DNA of 55,925 nucleotides from a virus, in the IMG/VR virus record IMGVR_UViG_3300027967_000009, positions 1 through 55,925 of that record, one strand, 5' to 3'. Numbering within the stretch: the stretch's first letter is position 1; each line of letters opens with the position of its first letter. Below are positions 48,575-55,925 of the stretch, piece after piece. The translations under genes and the position numbers were made by a program. Under the pieces are notes generated by a model, which saw only the letters and a program-made list of their open reading frames with translations, did no database searches and was not told the origin of the DNA.

Positions 48575-51421
48575 TTAGTTAACCAAACTTATCTGTGATT
48601 TTGGGGCAAAAAGTGGTGCATAAAAACTATCTTTCAATGCCTCGTAATGGCTGTTATAAACCATTTCAGCTTCACGCATAGCATTAGTGTACTGCTCATG
48701 TTTTCCATGCTCAAAATAGATATTAGCAAGCTGTAAGTAGATGTTCATCTTGTCAGGCGAGTGTGTTTTTTCTAAGTCACGCCACACAAACAAGGCCTCA
48801 GCCTTTTTGGCCAACTCAATACCTAATTCACTTTGTGCGTTAATTTGCCTTTCTATTAAAGCAATATCCAACATAACCCTAGCATTATCATCAGCCACAA
48901 AGCCTTGCTGTCCTTTTCTTAATGCTAACACCTCGGCAATACTAGCCAGTACCTTATCGTCATTATAATTGGCAAAGTCATAGTAAAGTTTAACCAACTG
49001 CAACTCATAGGGCTCAACCATATCGTTATAATCTTCATTGGTTTTCAATAAAGTGCTCAGCAGTGTATCAGCAACGGGTTTTAACAACGGGTTAGTGCGG
49101 TCAAAGCCGGTAAACTCTAAATAATTTATAAGCAATACACGAATAGAGTCTAAACCGACAAAGCCATATCGGTCAGCGCTTTTATTATAATTTTCAAAAT
49201 AGGTTATCGCTTTATGAACCTCTCGCTCAGCGCTGGCTATATCCCCTTGGTAAAGGTAGCTTACACCTAACAAGTAACTGTTAAGCATCCACCCGTCAAA
49301 TTTTCTCCAACCATAATAATCGGTAGCGGCTTTAATACTTTGCGTGGCTAGCGGTAAGTCAAGCAAGCGATTAACCACATATTGGTTTCGCCACGACTCC
49401 ATTACTAATTCATTATCATTGCCAGGTAACTCACTGGCCATGTCAATAGTTTGTTTGGCTGCGTCTAACGCTTCATTATAATCACCAAGCTCATATAAAA
49501 CCCGAGACTTTAAATTAATGCTTTTAATCAACAGTTCGTTACCACTAACACTGTCAGGTATGTGATGTATTGCTTGTTCAATACTGCTCTGTGCATCGGT
49601 TAATACTGCAGTTAAATACCTGTTATGATCGTCTTCGCTTACACCATCGCCTGGGCTAATGTTTGAACCATCGTAGTAATAAAAATACTCGCGGGCTTGG
49701 TAATATTTTAATAAACCCTGTTGGTCCAACGCTAAATCCTGCCAATACAGTTTTTCTATTTGTTTTAACGTACTAAGTGCTTTGTCATCATCGCCATAAA
49801 CCTCAGAAATATATTTAACATCGGTATCAAATAGCGCTAAGTAACCCAAAGCATGCTCAACAGTAACAAAGCCATTTTTTTCTAACTCAAGCATAAAAGG
49901 TTGGGCAGCAGCTTGCGCTTGTTCAACCCTATCATTAAAAGATAACGCCTTAGCATACAACGCAGAAACAAGGGGTAAGTATTTGTTTTTGGCAACCGAA
50001 ATCGCTTTTTTATACAGCGAAATAGCAGCAGCAACTGATAACGGATCACCTTTTTGCATGGCAGCATTCGCGATAGCCATCGCGTGCTGATATACCAGTG
50101 CTTTATCAGCCTCAGTGTTATCAATAATACTCTTTAGATTTGTTAACGCGTCAAATTGTTCGTTTTGAACGTAATGAGCGTAATTATTAGCTATCTGCGT
50201 TAAAAATGTGTTGTTGTTATGCTGCTGCTGAATATAACCCGAAGACGTATAAGAAATAACAGAAAAAGTAATACAACTTACCGCCCCTGCAGTAGCTAAT
50301 GCGGCATGAACAGGCTTTAAAAAAAGATGCTTATAAATACGATAAAAGTAATTGTTATTATGTGATTTCACATAACCTAGCTCTAAAAAAACCGACAAAT
50401 CATGACTGAATTCAGCCATTGTTTTATAACGTTTTTCTTTATTTGGCTCAGTAGCTTTTAATAAAATACTATCAAGCTCTTTTATCCAGCGTTTATATTT
50501 TTTCTCATCGGGTGAAAAACTAATATTGTCGCTTGGTAAATTTTTTCTGACATCAAAGGGTGGTTTCAACCTGGTAAGCAGTTCGTATAAAACCAAAGCA
50601 ATTGAATAAACATCGCTACCAAAGGTTAAAGGCTCATTGTTTTTAAGCTCAGGGCTTGAATAATCACAACTAAACACTTCGGCATACTCGTAATTTTTTT
50701 CATCAACTTTCTTTTTAGCACGTTGGGCAATACCAAAATCACAAAGTAAAGGGTCCCCTTGCTTATCCATCAAAATATTTGAAGGTTTAATGTCAGCATG
50801 TATATAAGAATAACTTGAGTGGGCAAAATGTAATGCATCGCAAACTTTTAAAACTGCTTGGATGGTGTTTTTAATGTTTGAAAAAATCAAACTATTTAAT
50901 AAACCGTCAGTAATATTGCCGTAGTCAACATAATCCATCACGTAAAAAGGCAGTTTTAAATTGTTATAATCAATAACGCCAGCATCAAAAACACGCGTGA
51001 TATATTTATGCTTGAGCTGCGCCATAATGTTGGCTTCGCGATCTATTAAGTCATAATCATAAACATTAATTAAATGTGGCTTAACCACTTTAACCACGGC
51101 CTTTTGATTAACCAGTAAACCATCTAACCGCTCAGCATAAAAAATATGGCCCATACCACCAGAGGTAATATAGTTCATTAGGGTGTAGTTGCCCACGTCT
51201 TTACCCAGCAGTGTTTTGGGGTCAAAAGAGCTCTCAACAAAAGAACTAAAGCTAACAGAATAGGCATCGGGTGACATTTCAACATCACTAGCCACCTCAA
51301 TCAAATTCAGCACATCGTTTTTTAACGTTTCATCATTGCCACATAACCTATCAAGCTTTTCATCTCTTAATCTGGGTGGCGTATTCTCAATAACGTTCCA
51401 TATCTCGAATAAATCAGCCAT
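48575..51421 (-). CDS. Transmembrane Hanks-type Ser/Thr protein kinase with TPR-like sensor
   Basis: This 948-residue protein has an N-terminal helical region (1-75) and then the kinase domain (about 78-345): the glycine loop SGGMG (87-91), VAIK-type Lys in AVVKVVK (111), the catalytic loop IHADIKPSN with Asp210, DFG at 228-230, and APE-like SSPEL. A membrane span lies near 370-390 (AALATAGAVSCITFSVI), and the remaining 550 residues are helical TPR-like repeats. Such kinases usually pair with ECF sigma factors; here the sigma gene overlaps by 8 bp. All catalytic residues are present, so it should be active. Confidence 0.92.
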   Translation of the reverse strand: MADLFEIWNVIENTPPRLRDEKLDRLCGNDETLKNDVLNLIEVASDVEMSPDAYSVSFSSFVESSFDPKTLLGKDVGNYTLMNYITSGGMGHIFYAERLDGLLVNQKAVVKVVKPHLINVYDYDLIDREANIMAQLKHKYITRVFDAGVIDYNNLKLPFYVMDYVDYGNITDGLLNSLIFSNIKNTIQAVLKVCDALHFAHSSYSYIHADIKPSNILMDKQGDPLLCDFGIAQRAKKKVDEKNYEYAEVFSCDYSSPELKNNEPLTFGSDVYSIALVLYELLTRLKPPFDVRKNLPSDNISFSPDEKKYKRWIKELDSILLKATEPNKEKRYKTMAEFSHDLSVFLELGYVKSHNNNYFYRIYKHLFLKPVHAALATAGAVSCITFSVISYTSSGYIQQQHNNNTFLTQIANNYAHYVQNEQFDALTNLKSIIDNTEADKALVYQHAMAIANAAMQKGDPLSVAAAISLYKKAISVAKNKYLPLVSALYAKALSFNDRVEQAQAAAQPFMLELEKNGFVTVEHALGYLALFDTDVKYISEVYGDDDKALSTLKQIEKLYWQDLALDQQGLLKYYQAREYFYYYDGSNISPGDGVSEDDHNRYLTAVLTDAQSSIEQAIHHIPDSVSGNELLIKSINLKSRVLYELGDYNEALDAAKQTIDMASELPGNDNELVMESWRNQYVVNRLLDLPLATQSIKAATDYYGWRKFDGWMLNSYLLGVSYLYQGDIASAEREVHKAITYFENYNKSADRYGFVGLDSIRVLLINYLEFTGFDRTNPLLKPVADTLLSTLLKTNEDYNDMVEPYELQLVKLYYDFANYNDDKVLASIAEVLALRKGQQGFVADDNARVMLDIALIERQINAQSELGIELAKKAEALFVWRDLEKTHSPDKMNIYLQLANIYFEHGKHEQYTNAMREAEMVYNSHYEALKDSFYAPLFAPKSQISLVN

Positions 51422-52028
51422 TTTTACTACTCAACAAATGCGATTTAATAACGGCATCAGCAAACTCTAGGTAGCGATAAAAGGTGCTTTCACTTATACC
51501 GAGTATCACTGTTATTTTTTGAACATCAACCCCCCAAAGCCTATATAAACTAAAGGCAATAGACTGCTGTTTTGCTTTGCTTTCTAAGACTGAAATAGCT
51601 TCATCTAGCATTAAAAAAGAGTGTTCACTGTTTAATGAGTTACTGTCTGACAAATACGCGTTTGGGCAGGCACCTATTTGAACTCTATTATCAGCCCCAT
51701 GCCTGCTCAACTTTCTGGCTTCATCAACCAAGGTTGAGTACACCATTTTTCTCAATAAAATAAACAAATCGTTAATGGAGTGAAAATAAATATTATTTTG
51801 TTTGGTAAGTAGCTTAATAGAAACCGTTTGAGCAATATCGTTAACACCAAACAGTTTTAACGGAGTAGCAACCACTTTACCTTTGCTAAATTCTAACGCT
51901 GAAAATTTAGTAATAAATGGCTGTAAATAAATAACCAAATCATTTCTAGCTTGTTGGCAACCAGCGTTCCATTGCTCAATTAAATAGGTAAGCTTTTCAA
52001 CATCAACATCAACATCAACATCAAGCAT
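51414..52028 (-). CDS. ECF-like sigma factor linked to the kinase
   Basis: This 204-residue protein fits a group of ECF-like sigma factors encoded beside Ser/Thr kinases: the region-2 helices around NDIAQTVSIKLLTKQ... FILLRKMVYSTLVDEARKLSRHGADNR, then region 4 helix-turn-helix (KQQSIAFSLYRLWGVDVQKITVILGISESTFYRYLEFADAVI). The start ATG 52028 has a GGGGG ribosome site and overlaps the phosphatase end by 8 bp. The N-terminus is encoded by four GATGTT repeats. Probably directs RNA polymerase to unknown promoters when the kinase signals. Confidence 0.82.
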   Translation of the reverse strand: MLDVDVDVDVEKLTYLIEQWNAGCQQARNDLVIYLQPFITKFSALEFSKGKVVATPLKLFGVNDIAQTVSIKLLTKQNNIYFHSINDLFILLRKMVYSTLVDEARKLSRHGADNRVQIGACPNAYLSDSNSLNSEHSFLMLDEAISVLESKAKQQSIAFSLYRLWGVDVQKITVILGISESTFYRYLEFADAVIKSHLLSSKNG

Positions 52029-52731
52029 TGTTAGCCCCCTTTAATTCAAATAATTGCTTTGCTGTTAATACGGTTATTTCATTTGAACATCGTAACGTGT
52101 CTATCCACACTTGGTTTTGCTTAACCACAACGTTCTGGCTGTTTGTATGACCATGAACAGTAAGATCAATATTGCTGATGGCTTGTTCTAAAGACTTTGG
52201 GCGGTTAAATTTTTCACTAGACCAAAACAATAAATCTTGCTGATCGTCAGGTAAATCAGAGTGGATAATATCATGCCAATCATCGGGCGCTTGGGCGTGG
52301 GTTAACCCAATATTCCCATAAGGTGTTTCAATGGTAATGGCTAAATGCATTTTGGCATAAACAATCGCCATAAAAAAAGTAAGTTGTTTGTCGGTGTTTT
52401 CTAGCTGTAGCAACCATTGACCACCAATGTTAAGCAAGGTGTCAATCAACTCAGGGTTAACCCTAAGATCTAAAAGCATGTCTTCGTGATTGCCCATCAC
52501 CGCAAAGAACCAAGGTTCAAGCAATAAATGTAAACACTCAGCTGACTTGTCTCCTCGGTTAATCAAATCACCTACCGAAAACACCCGGTCACCGTTATCA
52601 GCATTAAAACCAGCGCAAGCCAATGACTTCATCAGCACATCGTAATGGCCATGAACATCGCCAATAAAGTAATCCGTTCCTTTTTCATTAACACTAAAGT
52701 GCTGATGATAATTAATCCGTTTTTTTGGCAT
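52021..52731 (-). CDS. Metallophosphoesterase (lambda-type Ser/Thr phosphatase family)
   Basis: This 236-residue protein starts at ATG 52731 (no clear ribosome site; an in-frame TTG lies 9 bp upstream). It carries the full motif set of lambda/PrpA-type phosphatases: GDVHGHYD near 25, GDLINRGDKS near 55, GNHEDML near 80 and HGHTNSQ near 190. These bind two metals and remove phosphate from Ser/Thr (or diadenosine tetraphosphate in relatives). Overlap with the sigma gene and nearby kinase suggests it reverses the kinase. Confidence 0.9.
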   Translation of the reverse strand: MPKKRINYHQHFSVNEKGTDYFIGDVHGHYDVLMKSLACAGFNADNGDRVFSVGDLINRGDKSAECLHLLLEPWFFAVMGNHEDMLLDLRVNPELIDTLLNIGGQWLLQLENTDKQLTFFMAIVYAKMHLAITIETPYGNIGLTHAQAPDDWHDIIHSDLPDDQQDLLFWSSEKFNRPKSLEQAISNIDLTVHGHTNSQNVVVKQNQVWIDTLRCSNEITVLTAKQLFELKGANNA

Positions 52732-52782
52732 AACAAACAAAAGTAAAAAGTGATGCTTTATAGTACACCAAAGCTAAAAATG

Positions 52783-52811
52783 AAAAAAGCGGCAATAGTT
52801 GCCGCTTTTTT
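52783..52811. terminator. Strong bidirectional terminator
   Basis: AAAAAAGCGGCAA-tag-TTGCCGCTTTTTT is a perfect 13-bp stem with a 3-nt loop. It lies between the repeat peptide gene and the phosphatase operon, so they are transcribed separately. Confidence 0.92.
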
Positions 52812-52827
52812 GTAGTAGAAACAAAGC

Positions 52828-53040
52828 CTAGATGCGCACTTTGCCGCGACTAGAGCCTGTTTTTTTGTATTCAATTCTAACTTTGCCGCGACTAGAACCA
52901 ATTTCTTTATAATCAATTCTAACTTTACCACGACTAGAACCAACTTCTTGGCTAGTAACAGTGTTGTTATCAACTACGGGTGTAGCGTCTACAGTTGCTG
53001 GTGTTAAAGATAAAACTGCCGCTAAAAGTGTGCTTAACAT
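52828..53040 (-). CDS. Secreted peptide with three GSSRGKVRI repeats
   Basis: This 70-residue protein starts at ATG 53040 (AGGGAA upstream). A signal peptide (MLSTLLAAVLSLTPATVDA, then TPVV) is followed by three copies of GSSRGKVRI separated by DYKEI and EYKKT; the 42-bp unit is conserved at DNA level too. The mature part is short, basic and repetitive, like a bacterial exopeptide or a surface-binding peptide. It lies between the kinase operon and a lipoprotein gene. Function unknown. Confidence 0.72.
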   Translation of the reverse strand: MLSTLLAAVLSLTPATVDATPVVDNNTVTSQEVGSSRGKVRIDYKEIGSSRGKVRIEYKKTGSSRGKVRI

Positions 53041-53115
53041 ATTGTATTCCCTATAAGTGTCAAAAATTTGTTGAACACTTATAGAGCAATAATTAAGCCA
53101 AGGTTGGTTTAGTGT

Positions 53116-53700
53116 TTATATTCCCTTATGTTTTTTCATATCCTCATACAGCTTCATAAAAGCTAACTTAGCCAACGCTTGGCCACTGTTACGCTCAATG
53201 GTGAAATCAGCATTCTCATAGCCACTACTAGTATGAATTCTTAGATCACAGTTTTTAGCAGCAATCATTTTTTTAAAAAGTTCAAACGGTATAGCGATAG
53301 TGCTTTCACTTTCAGTAAAAATACTTTTAGAAATAGTATTCCAGCCATCATGACTTAAACGAGTTCCGTAAGTATCGAATCGCTCTACTTCTCCATTTAT
53401 TTTTATACTTACGCCATCAATACTTGTATAAATAGCTCGGCCGTTAGTATCTGAACCGTACACCATACTTAGCACAACAGTGTCAGGCATGGATTCATTA
53501 TAATAAGCCCCCATACGAACAGAATTATTAAGCATCCCACCATCATTTAGATAAGTAGGGGTAACAACAACTTGGTAGTTACCCTCAAAATCTTTTGATG
53601 AAGTGAGTTGGCCAACACCAGTGGCCTTATCAAGCGAATCAGCAACGCTGGCACAGCCAATAACAGTTAATGCAAGTAAAAGTATGAGTATTTTTTTCAT
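53116..53700 (-). CDS. Lipoprotein, possible superinfection exclusion
   Basis: This 194-residue protein has a lipoprotein signal (MKKILILLLALTVIGCA; lipobox IGCA). The mature part is beta-rich (NYQVVVTPTYLNDGG... VVLSMVYGSDTNGR) with two later Cys. AAAGGAA precedes the start. In N15 the lipoprotein Cor blocks the phage receptor; the position beside the telomere makes a similar role here possible, but the sequences cannot be compared by eye. Confidence 0.7.
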   Translation of the reverse strand: MKKILILLLALTVIGCASVADSLDKATGVGQLTSSKDFEGNYQVVVTPTYLNDGGMLNNSVRMGAYYNESMPDTVVLSMVYGSDTNGRAIYTSIDGVSIKINGEVERFDTYGTRLSHDGWNTISKSIFTESESTIAIPFELFKKMIAAKNCDLRIHTSSGYENADFTIERNSGQALAKLAFMKLYEDMKKHKGI

Positions 53701-53755
53701 TGTTTTTTATTCCTTTATTAAAAAATGGGCAATCCCATGAATAAAGTAACATTTA

Positions 53756-55711
53756 TTACAACTTTTTCACCTGAATTTTATTATGTGGCCCTTTAAAGCT
53801 AGCTAAGCCAGCATCATTCAAAGCAATTCTTTCAGCATCCTTTTCATTTTTAGCGTAAAGAGTGTCTTGAAAATAAGGTCCTGACTTATAAGGAATGGTT
53901 ACTTTAAACTCAAACAACTCACCAACAAATAAAGCATAACCTGTCTTCATGGCTAATATTTTATCGTCAGAGCGCAGCGTAAACATGGCTGTTTTATTAC
54001 CTAACGATACCGATATTTTCCATTTATCATCACCTAAGTCATGAGCTTTAATGTGGGGTTTTTCCGATTTTTTAGTTTGAGGGCTTTCTTTTACCTCAGC
54101 TTTTTCTACTACCGCTTTAACTTGCTCAACCGGCTCATCTTCAATGTCTTCTTCATGTTGAACAGATAAAGGTTCACCAGGGGAAACTAAATCACCAATA
54201 GCCGCTAAGTAGTTTTTAATAGTGCCTCGGTAAACCCCAGTTTCCCGCGTCAGCATTGATTGGTTTATTTCAATAAACGGGTTTTTCTCAACCTCATTTT
54301 TAACCCATGTGTGAAGTTTAATTGCTGCATCACCTCGAGCTAAACCTTCCATTATATCGTCTAATTCGCACAGCTCTTGCCAGCGTTCGTTAACCGTTGC
54401 CGTTGGCTCATAATCAGCAACAAAGTTATTTAATTTGTACGGTTTATAGTGTGCTTGGGCGTTAGTGTCATTGTGAACAAATAACTCATAAAAAAAGATA
54501 TCTTCGTCTTTATCGCGCCAGCGAGGATCGGTTAAATAATATTTTTGGTAACAAATTCGGCCATATATGCCGCGCGTATCTTTTGGTACTCTACGCTTAT
54601 CAACAAAGAAATCTTTGGCAAAATCGCTTAGGTGAGGTGCCACTTTTCCCTTTATCACCTCGTTATCAGTTCGATGATCTTCACCTTCGCTTTCAGAAAT
54701 AATTTTTTGAGTAATAGGGTGATTACGAAGAACACCAAAAGCATTTAGAAAAACATCATTATCAACTAAGCAATAAATCAAATTACTTTGCTCAGCCTCT
54801 TCATCAGTACGTTTTTTAGCTTGCCCTGAAAATAGTAATTGATGCTTGCCTTTAGCCTTGAAATAGCCAGTTTTTAATATCTCAATAGGGCGCCTACCAG
54901 TAGCAGCACATAACGCAAAAACCAAAGGAGCTATGCCACTTACCAAACCATTAAATGTAGCATCAGGGTGAGATAAAATTGATAGAATGCGCTCCATATA
55001 AGAAGGGTAATCAACATACACGACAGTGGTTTTCTTTTTATTTAGACTGCTTTTAGCCTTATTGCTTAGCACGGCTTTATCAGCGTGTGGCAGCACCAGG
55101 TTAACTATTAACTCATGATCAACCTTTAAAGCTTTAAGCTCTCCAAACAAGGGCTTAGCCTCATTAACAGCCTTAATTAACGTGGTTTTTGCTGCCATAG
55201 TATTATCCTTATCACCCAGAGCAGTAATTAAACTCTCGTATTCAGGGTATTCTTCGGCTAGCTTCTTTAATTTTCTAGTTAACGATTTACTAAAATCAAG
55301 CAAATCAACTTTTTCCATCAGCTCATGGCTTGCTGCAAGGGCGTCTAATAAGTTTTTTTTAGCTATTCTAGCTTCAGTTGGTTCTAAACCAGATAAACCA
55401 AGCAAAAAACCACTATGTGCTGGGTATTTTTTGGTTAATCGACCCAATTCACTTTCATATCTATGATGAATGCCGCTTATATTTTGAATAGCTTTTCTAA
55501 CCTTTGTTAAGTAGCTTCTAGCTGTGCTCAGTGTTATTTTTGAATCCGCCCGCTTCCTGCCGTCACCATATAATTTGTTAATAAAAACACTAGCAAGGCT
55601 TTGAAATTTCTTTGTTTTCTTATGCTGTGGAATGTCGCTATTCTCTATACCATTAAACTCAATAACTAACCATTCAATTAATTCCTTCAACTTTATTTTT
55701 TGTGTAGACAT
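53756..55711 (-). CDS. telN: Protelomerase (hairpin telomere resolvase)
   Basis: This 651-residue protein is of the TelN/TelK type (about 630-640). It has a long N-terminal helical domain (1-225), then the tyrosine-recombinase-like catalytic core with the active-site Arg in ATGRRPIEI (273/274), Lys in GQAKKRT (299/300), Arg in DTRGIYGR (380-385), His near 413 in LFVHND, and the Tyr in AHYKPYKL at 422. The C-terminal region binds the arms. It cuts and rejoins telRL into covalently closed hairpins. It lies next to the right telomere; a telomere box at 55763-55773 overlaps its promoter region, hinting at autoregulation. AAGGA precedes the start. Confidence 0.95.
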   Translation of the reverse strand: MSTQKIKLKELIEWLVIEFNGIENSDIPQHKKTKKFQSLASVFINKLYGDGRKRADSKITLSTARSYLTKVRKAIQNISGIHHRYESELGRLTKKYPAHSGFLLGLSGLEPTEARIAKKNLLDALAASHELMEKVDLLDFSKSLTRKLKKLAEEYPEYESLITALGDKDNTMAAKTTLIKAVNEAKPLFGELKALKVDHELIVNLVLPHADKAVLSNKAKSSLNKKKTTVVYVDYPSYMERILSILSHPDATFNGLVSGIAPLVFALCAATGRRPIEILKTGYFKAKGKHQLLFSGQAKKRTDEEAEQSNLIYCLVDNDVFLNAFGVLRNHPITQKIISESEGEDHRTDNEVIKGKVAPHLSDFAKDFFVDKRRVPKDTRGIYGRICYQKYYLTDPRWRDKDEDIFFYELFVHNDTNAQAHYKPYKLNNFVADYEPTATVNERWQELCELDDIMEGLARGDAAIKLHTWVKNEVEKNPFIEINQSMLTRETGVYRGTIKNYLAAIGDLVSPGEPLSVQHEEDIEDEPVEQVKAVVEKAEVKESPQTKKSEKPHIKAHDLGDDKWKISVSLGNKTAMFTLRSDDKILAMKTGYALFVGELFEFKVTIPYKSGPYFQDTLYAKNEKDAERIALNDAGLASFKGPHNKIQVKKL

Positions 55712-55762
55712 AACTTAATCCTTATAAAAAACCACTAAACTTACATATATAGTAACACATAC

Positions 55763-55810
55763 AACATACATAGCAAGTGCTTTGTATACAACACTATACA
55801 ACATACATAG
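55763..55810. repeat. Right telomere-proximal boxes
   Basis: AACATACATAG occurs at 55763-55773 and at 55800-55810, the inverted form of the boxes beside the left telomere. The outer copy is part of the mirrored palindrome. They probably bind protelomerase. Confidence 0.6.
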
Positions 55811-55925
55811 TATCAACTACCACCACACTATCACCCATGTATGATATACATTAAACCTATACGTATAGGTTTAATGTATATCATACATGGGTGATAGTGT
55901 GGTGGTAGTTGATACTATGTATGTT
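55800..55925. repeat. telR: Right telomere palindrome (telR hairpin read-through)
   Basis: A perfect 126-bp inverted repeat centred between 55862 and 55863, with the same core as the left end. The mirrored part after 55862 is most simply the opposite strand of the closed hairpin. The arms differ from the left telomere beyond the shared CCACCACAC stretch, as expected for telR and telL halves of one telRL site. Confidence 0.9.

Noticed and set aside
52758-52973. 71-residue minus-strand ORF with KKLVLVAAKLELN repeats
   Set aside because: Shifted-frame reading of the 42-bp repeats in the secreted-peptide gene. It lacks a signal peptide and runs through the terminator.
1-55925. CRISPR arrays, tRNA/rRNA genes, insertion sequences
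   Set aside because: No regularly spaced direct repeats with unique spacers, no cloverleaf or rRNA-like stretch, and no transposase-like frame with terminal inverted repeats was seen on reading both strands.

Overview
The window is a complete linear phage-plasmid (a telomere phage of the N15 type), probably from a marine gammaproteobacterium such as Alteromonadales or Vibrionales. Both ends are perfect palindromes: 92 bp on the left, centred between 46 and 47, and 126 bp on the right, centred between 55862 and 55863. They share the same core. This is what sequencing through covalently closed hairpin telomeres gives, so the unique molecule probably runs from about 47 to 55862 (about 55.8 kb). 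A protelomerase gene abuts the right telomere and a parAB partition operon the left one. The genome is AT-rich, no tRNA or rRNA gene was seen, and the attC-like sites resemble those of marine Vibrio-type integrons; the host call is inference.

Layout. 0.1-4.5 kb: telomere boxes, parAB, a small ORF, a HicA/HicB toxin-antitoxin pair with palindromic operators, and a short tyrosine recombinase. 4.5-8.3 kb: a membrane protein and ribbon-helix-helix regulator facing a rightward string of nine small genes. Most of the string is unrecognised, it ends in an oligoribonuclease-like exonuclease, and it is spaced by a recurring leader motif. 8.3-29.3 kb: the leftward lambda-like morphogenesis operon (terminase, gpW, portal, ClpP-like protease, decoration protein, capsid, connectors, tail tube, frameshifted G/GT chaperone, tape measure, giant hub/fibre, fibre chaperone). 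The virion is therefore a siphovirus. 29.3-29.5 kb: presumed cos region with a 31-bp palindrome. 29.5-34.9 kb: the first half of the same late operon (two holin candidates, transglycosylase endolysin, Rz/Rz1 spanins, SGNH-esterase spike, a repeat protein, gpZ-like protein). 35.0-38.5 kb: small leftward genes separated by integron attC-like sites, including an Acb2/Tad1-type anti-CBASS protein. 38.5-42.9 kb: leftward early operon (SSB, zinc-finger protein, DUF4406, RdgC, HTH regulator). 42.8-48.1 kb: the immunity switch (overlapping divergent promoters, a CI-like repressor) and a large RepA primase-helicase preceded by twin GC-rich hairpins. 48.2-53.7 kb: a conversion region with a coupled phosphatase / ECF-like sigma factor / Ser-Thr kinase operon, a secreted triple-repeat peptide and a lipoprotein. 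53.8-55.9 kb: protelomerase and right telomere.

How it works together (inference from N15-type phages). RepA replicates the lysogenic linear plasmid, protelomerase resolves telomere junctions into hairpins, ParAB and HicAB keep it in the population, and the CI/HTH switch decides lysis. After induction the late operon is read leftward through cos, and terminase cuts cos to package a circularly permuted genome.

The most unusual parts are: (1) an integrase-less cluster of attC-like sites inside a phage, holding small genes that run antisense to the attC orientation; (2) the translationally coupled phosphatase-sigma-kinase operon next to a secreted repeat peptide; (3) a conserved leader repeated before almost every small gene at 5.8-7.8 kb; and (4) several compact operator designs in which palindromes sit inside promoters.
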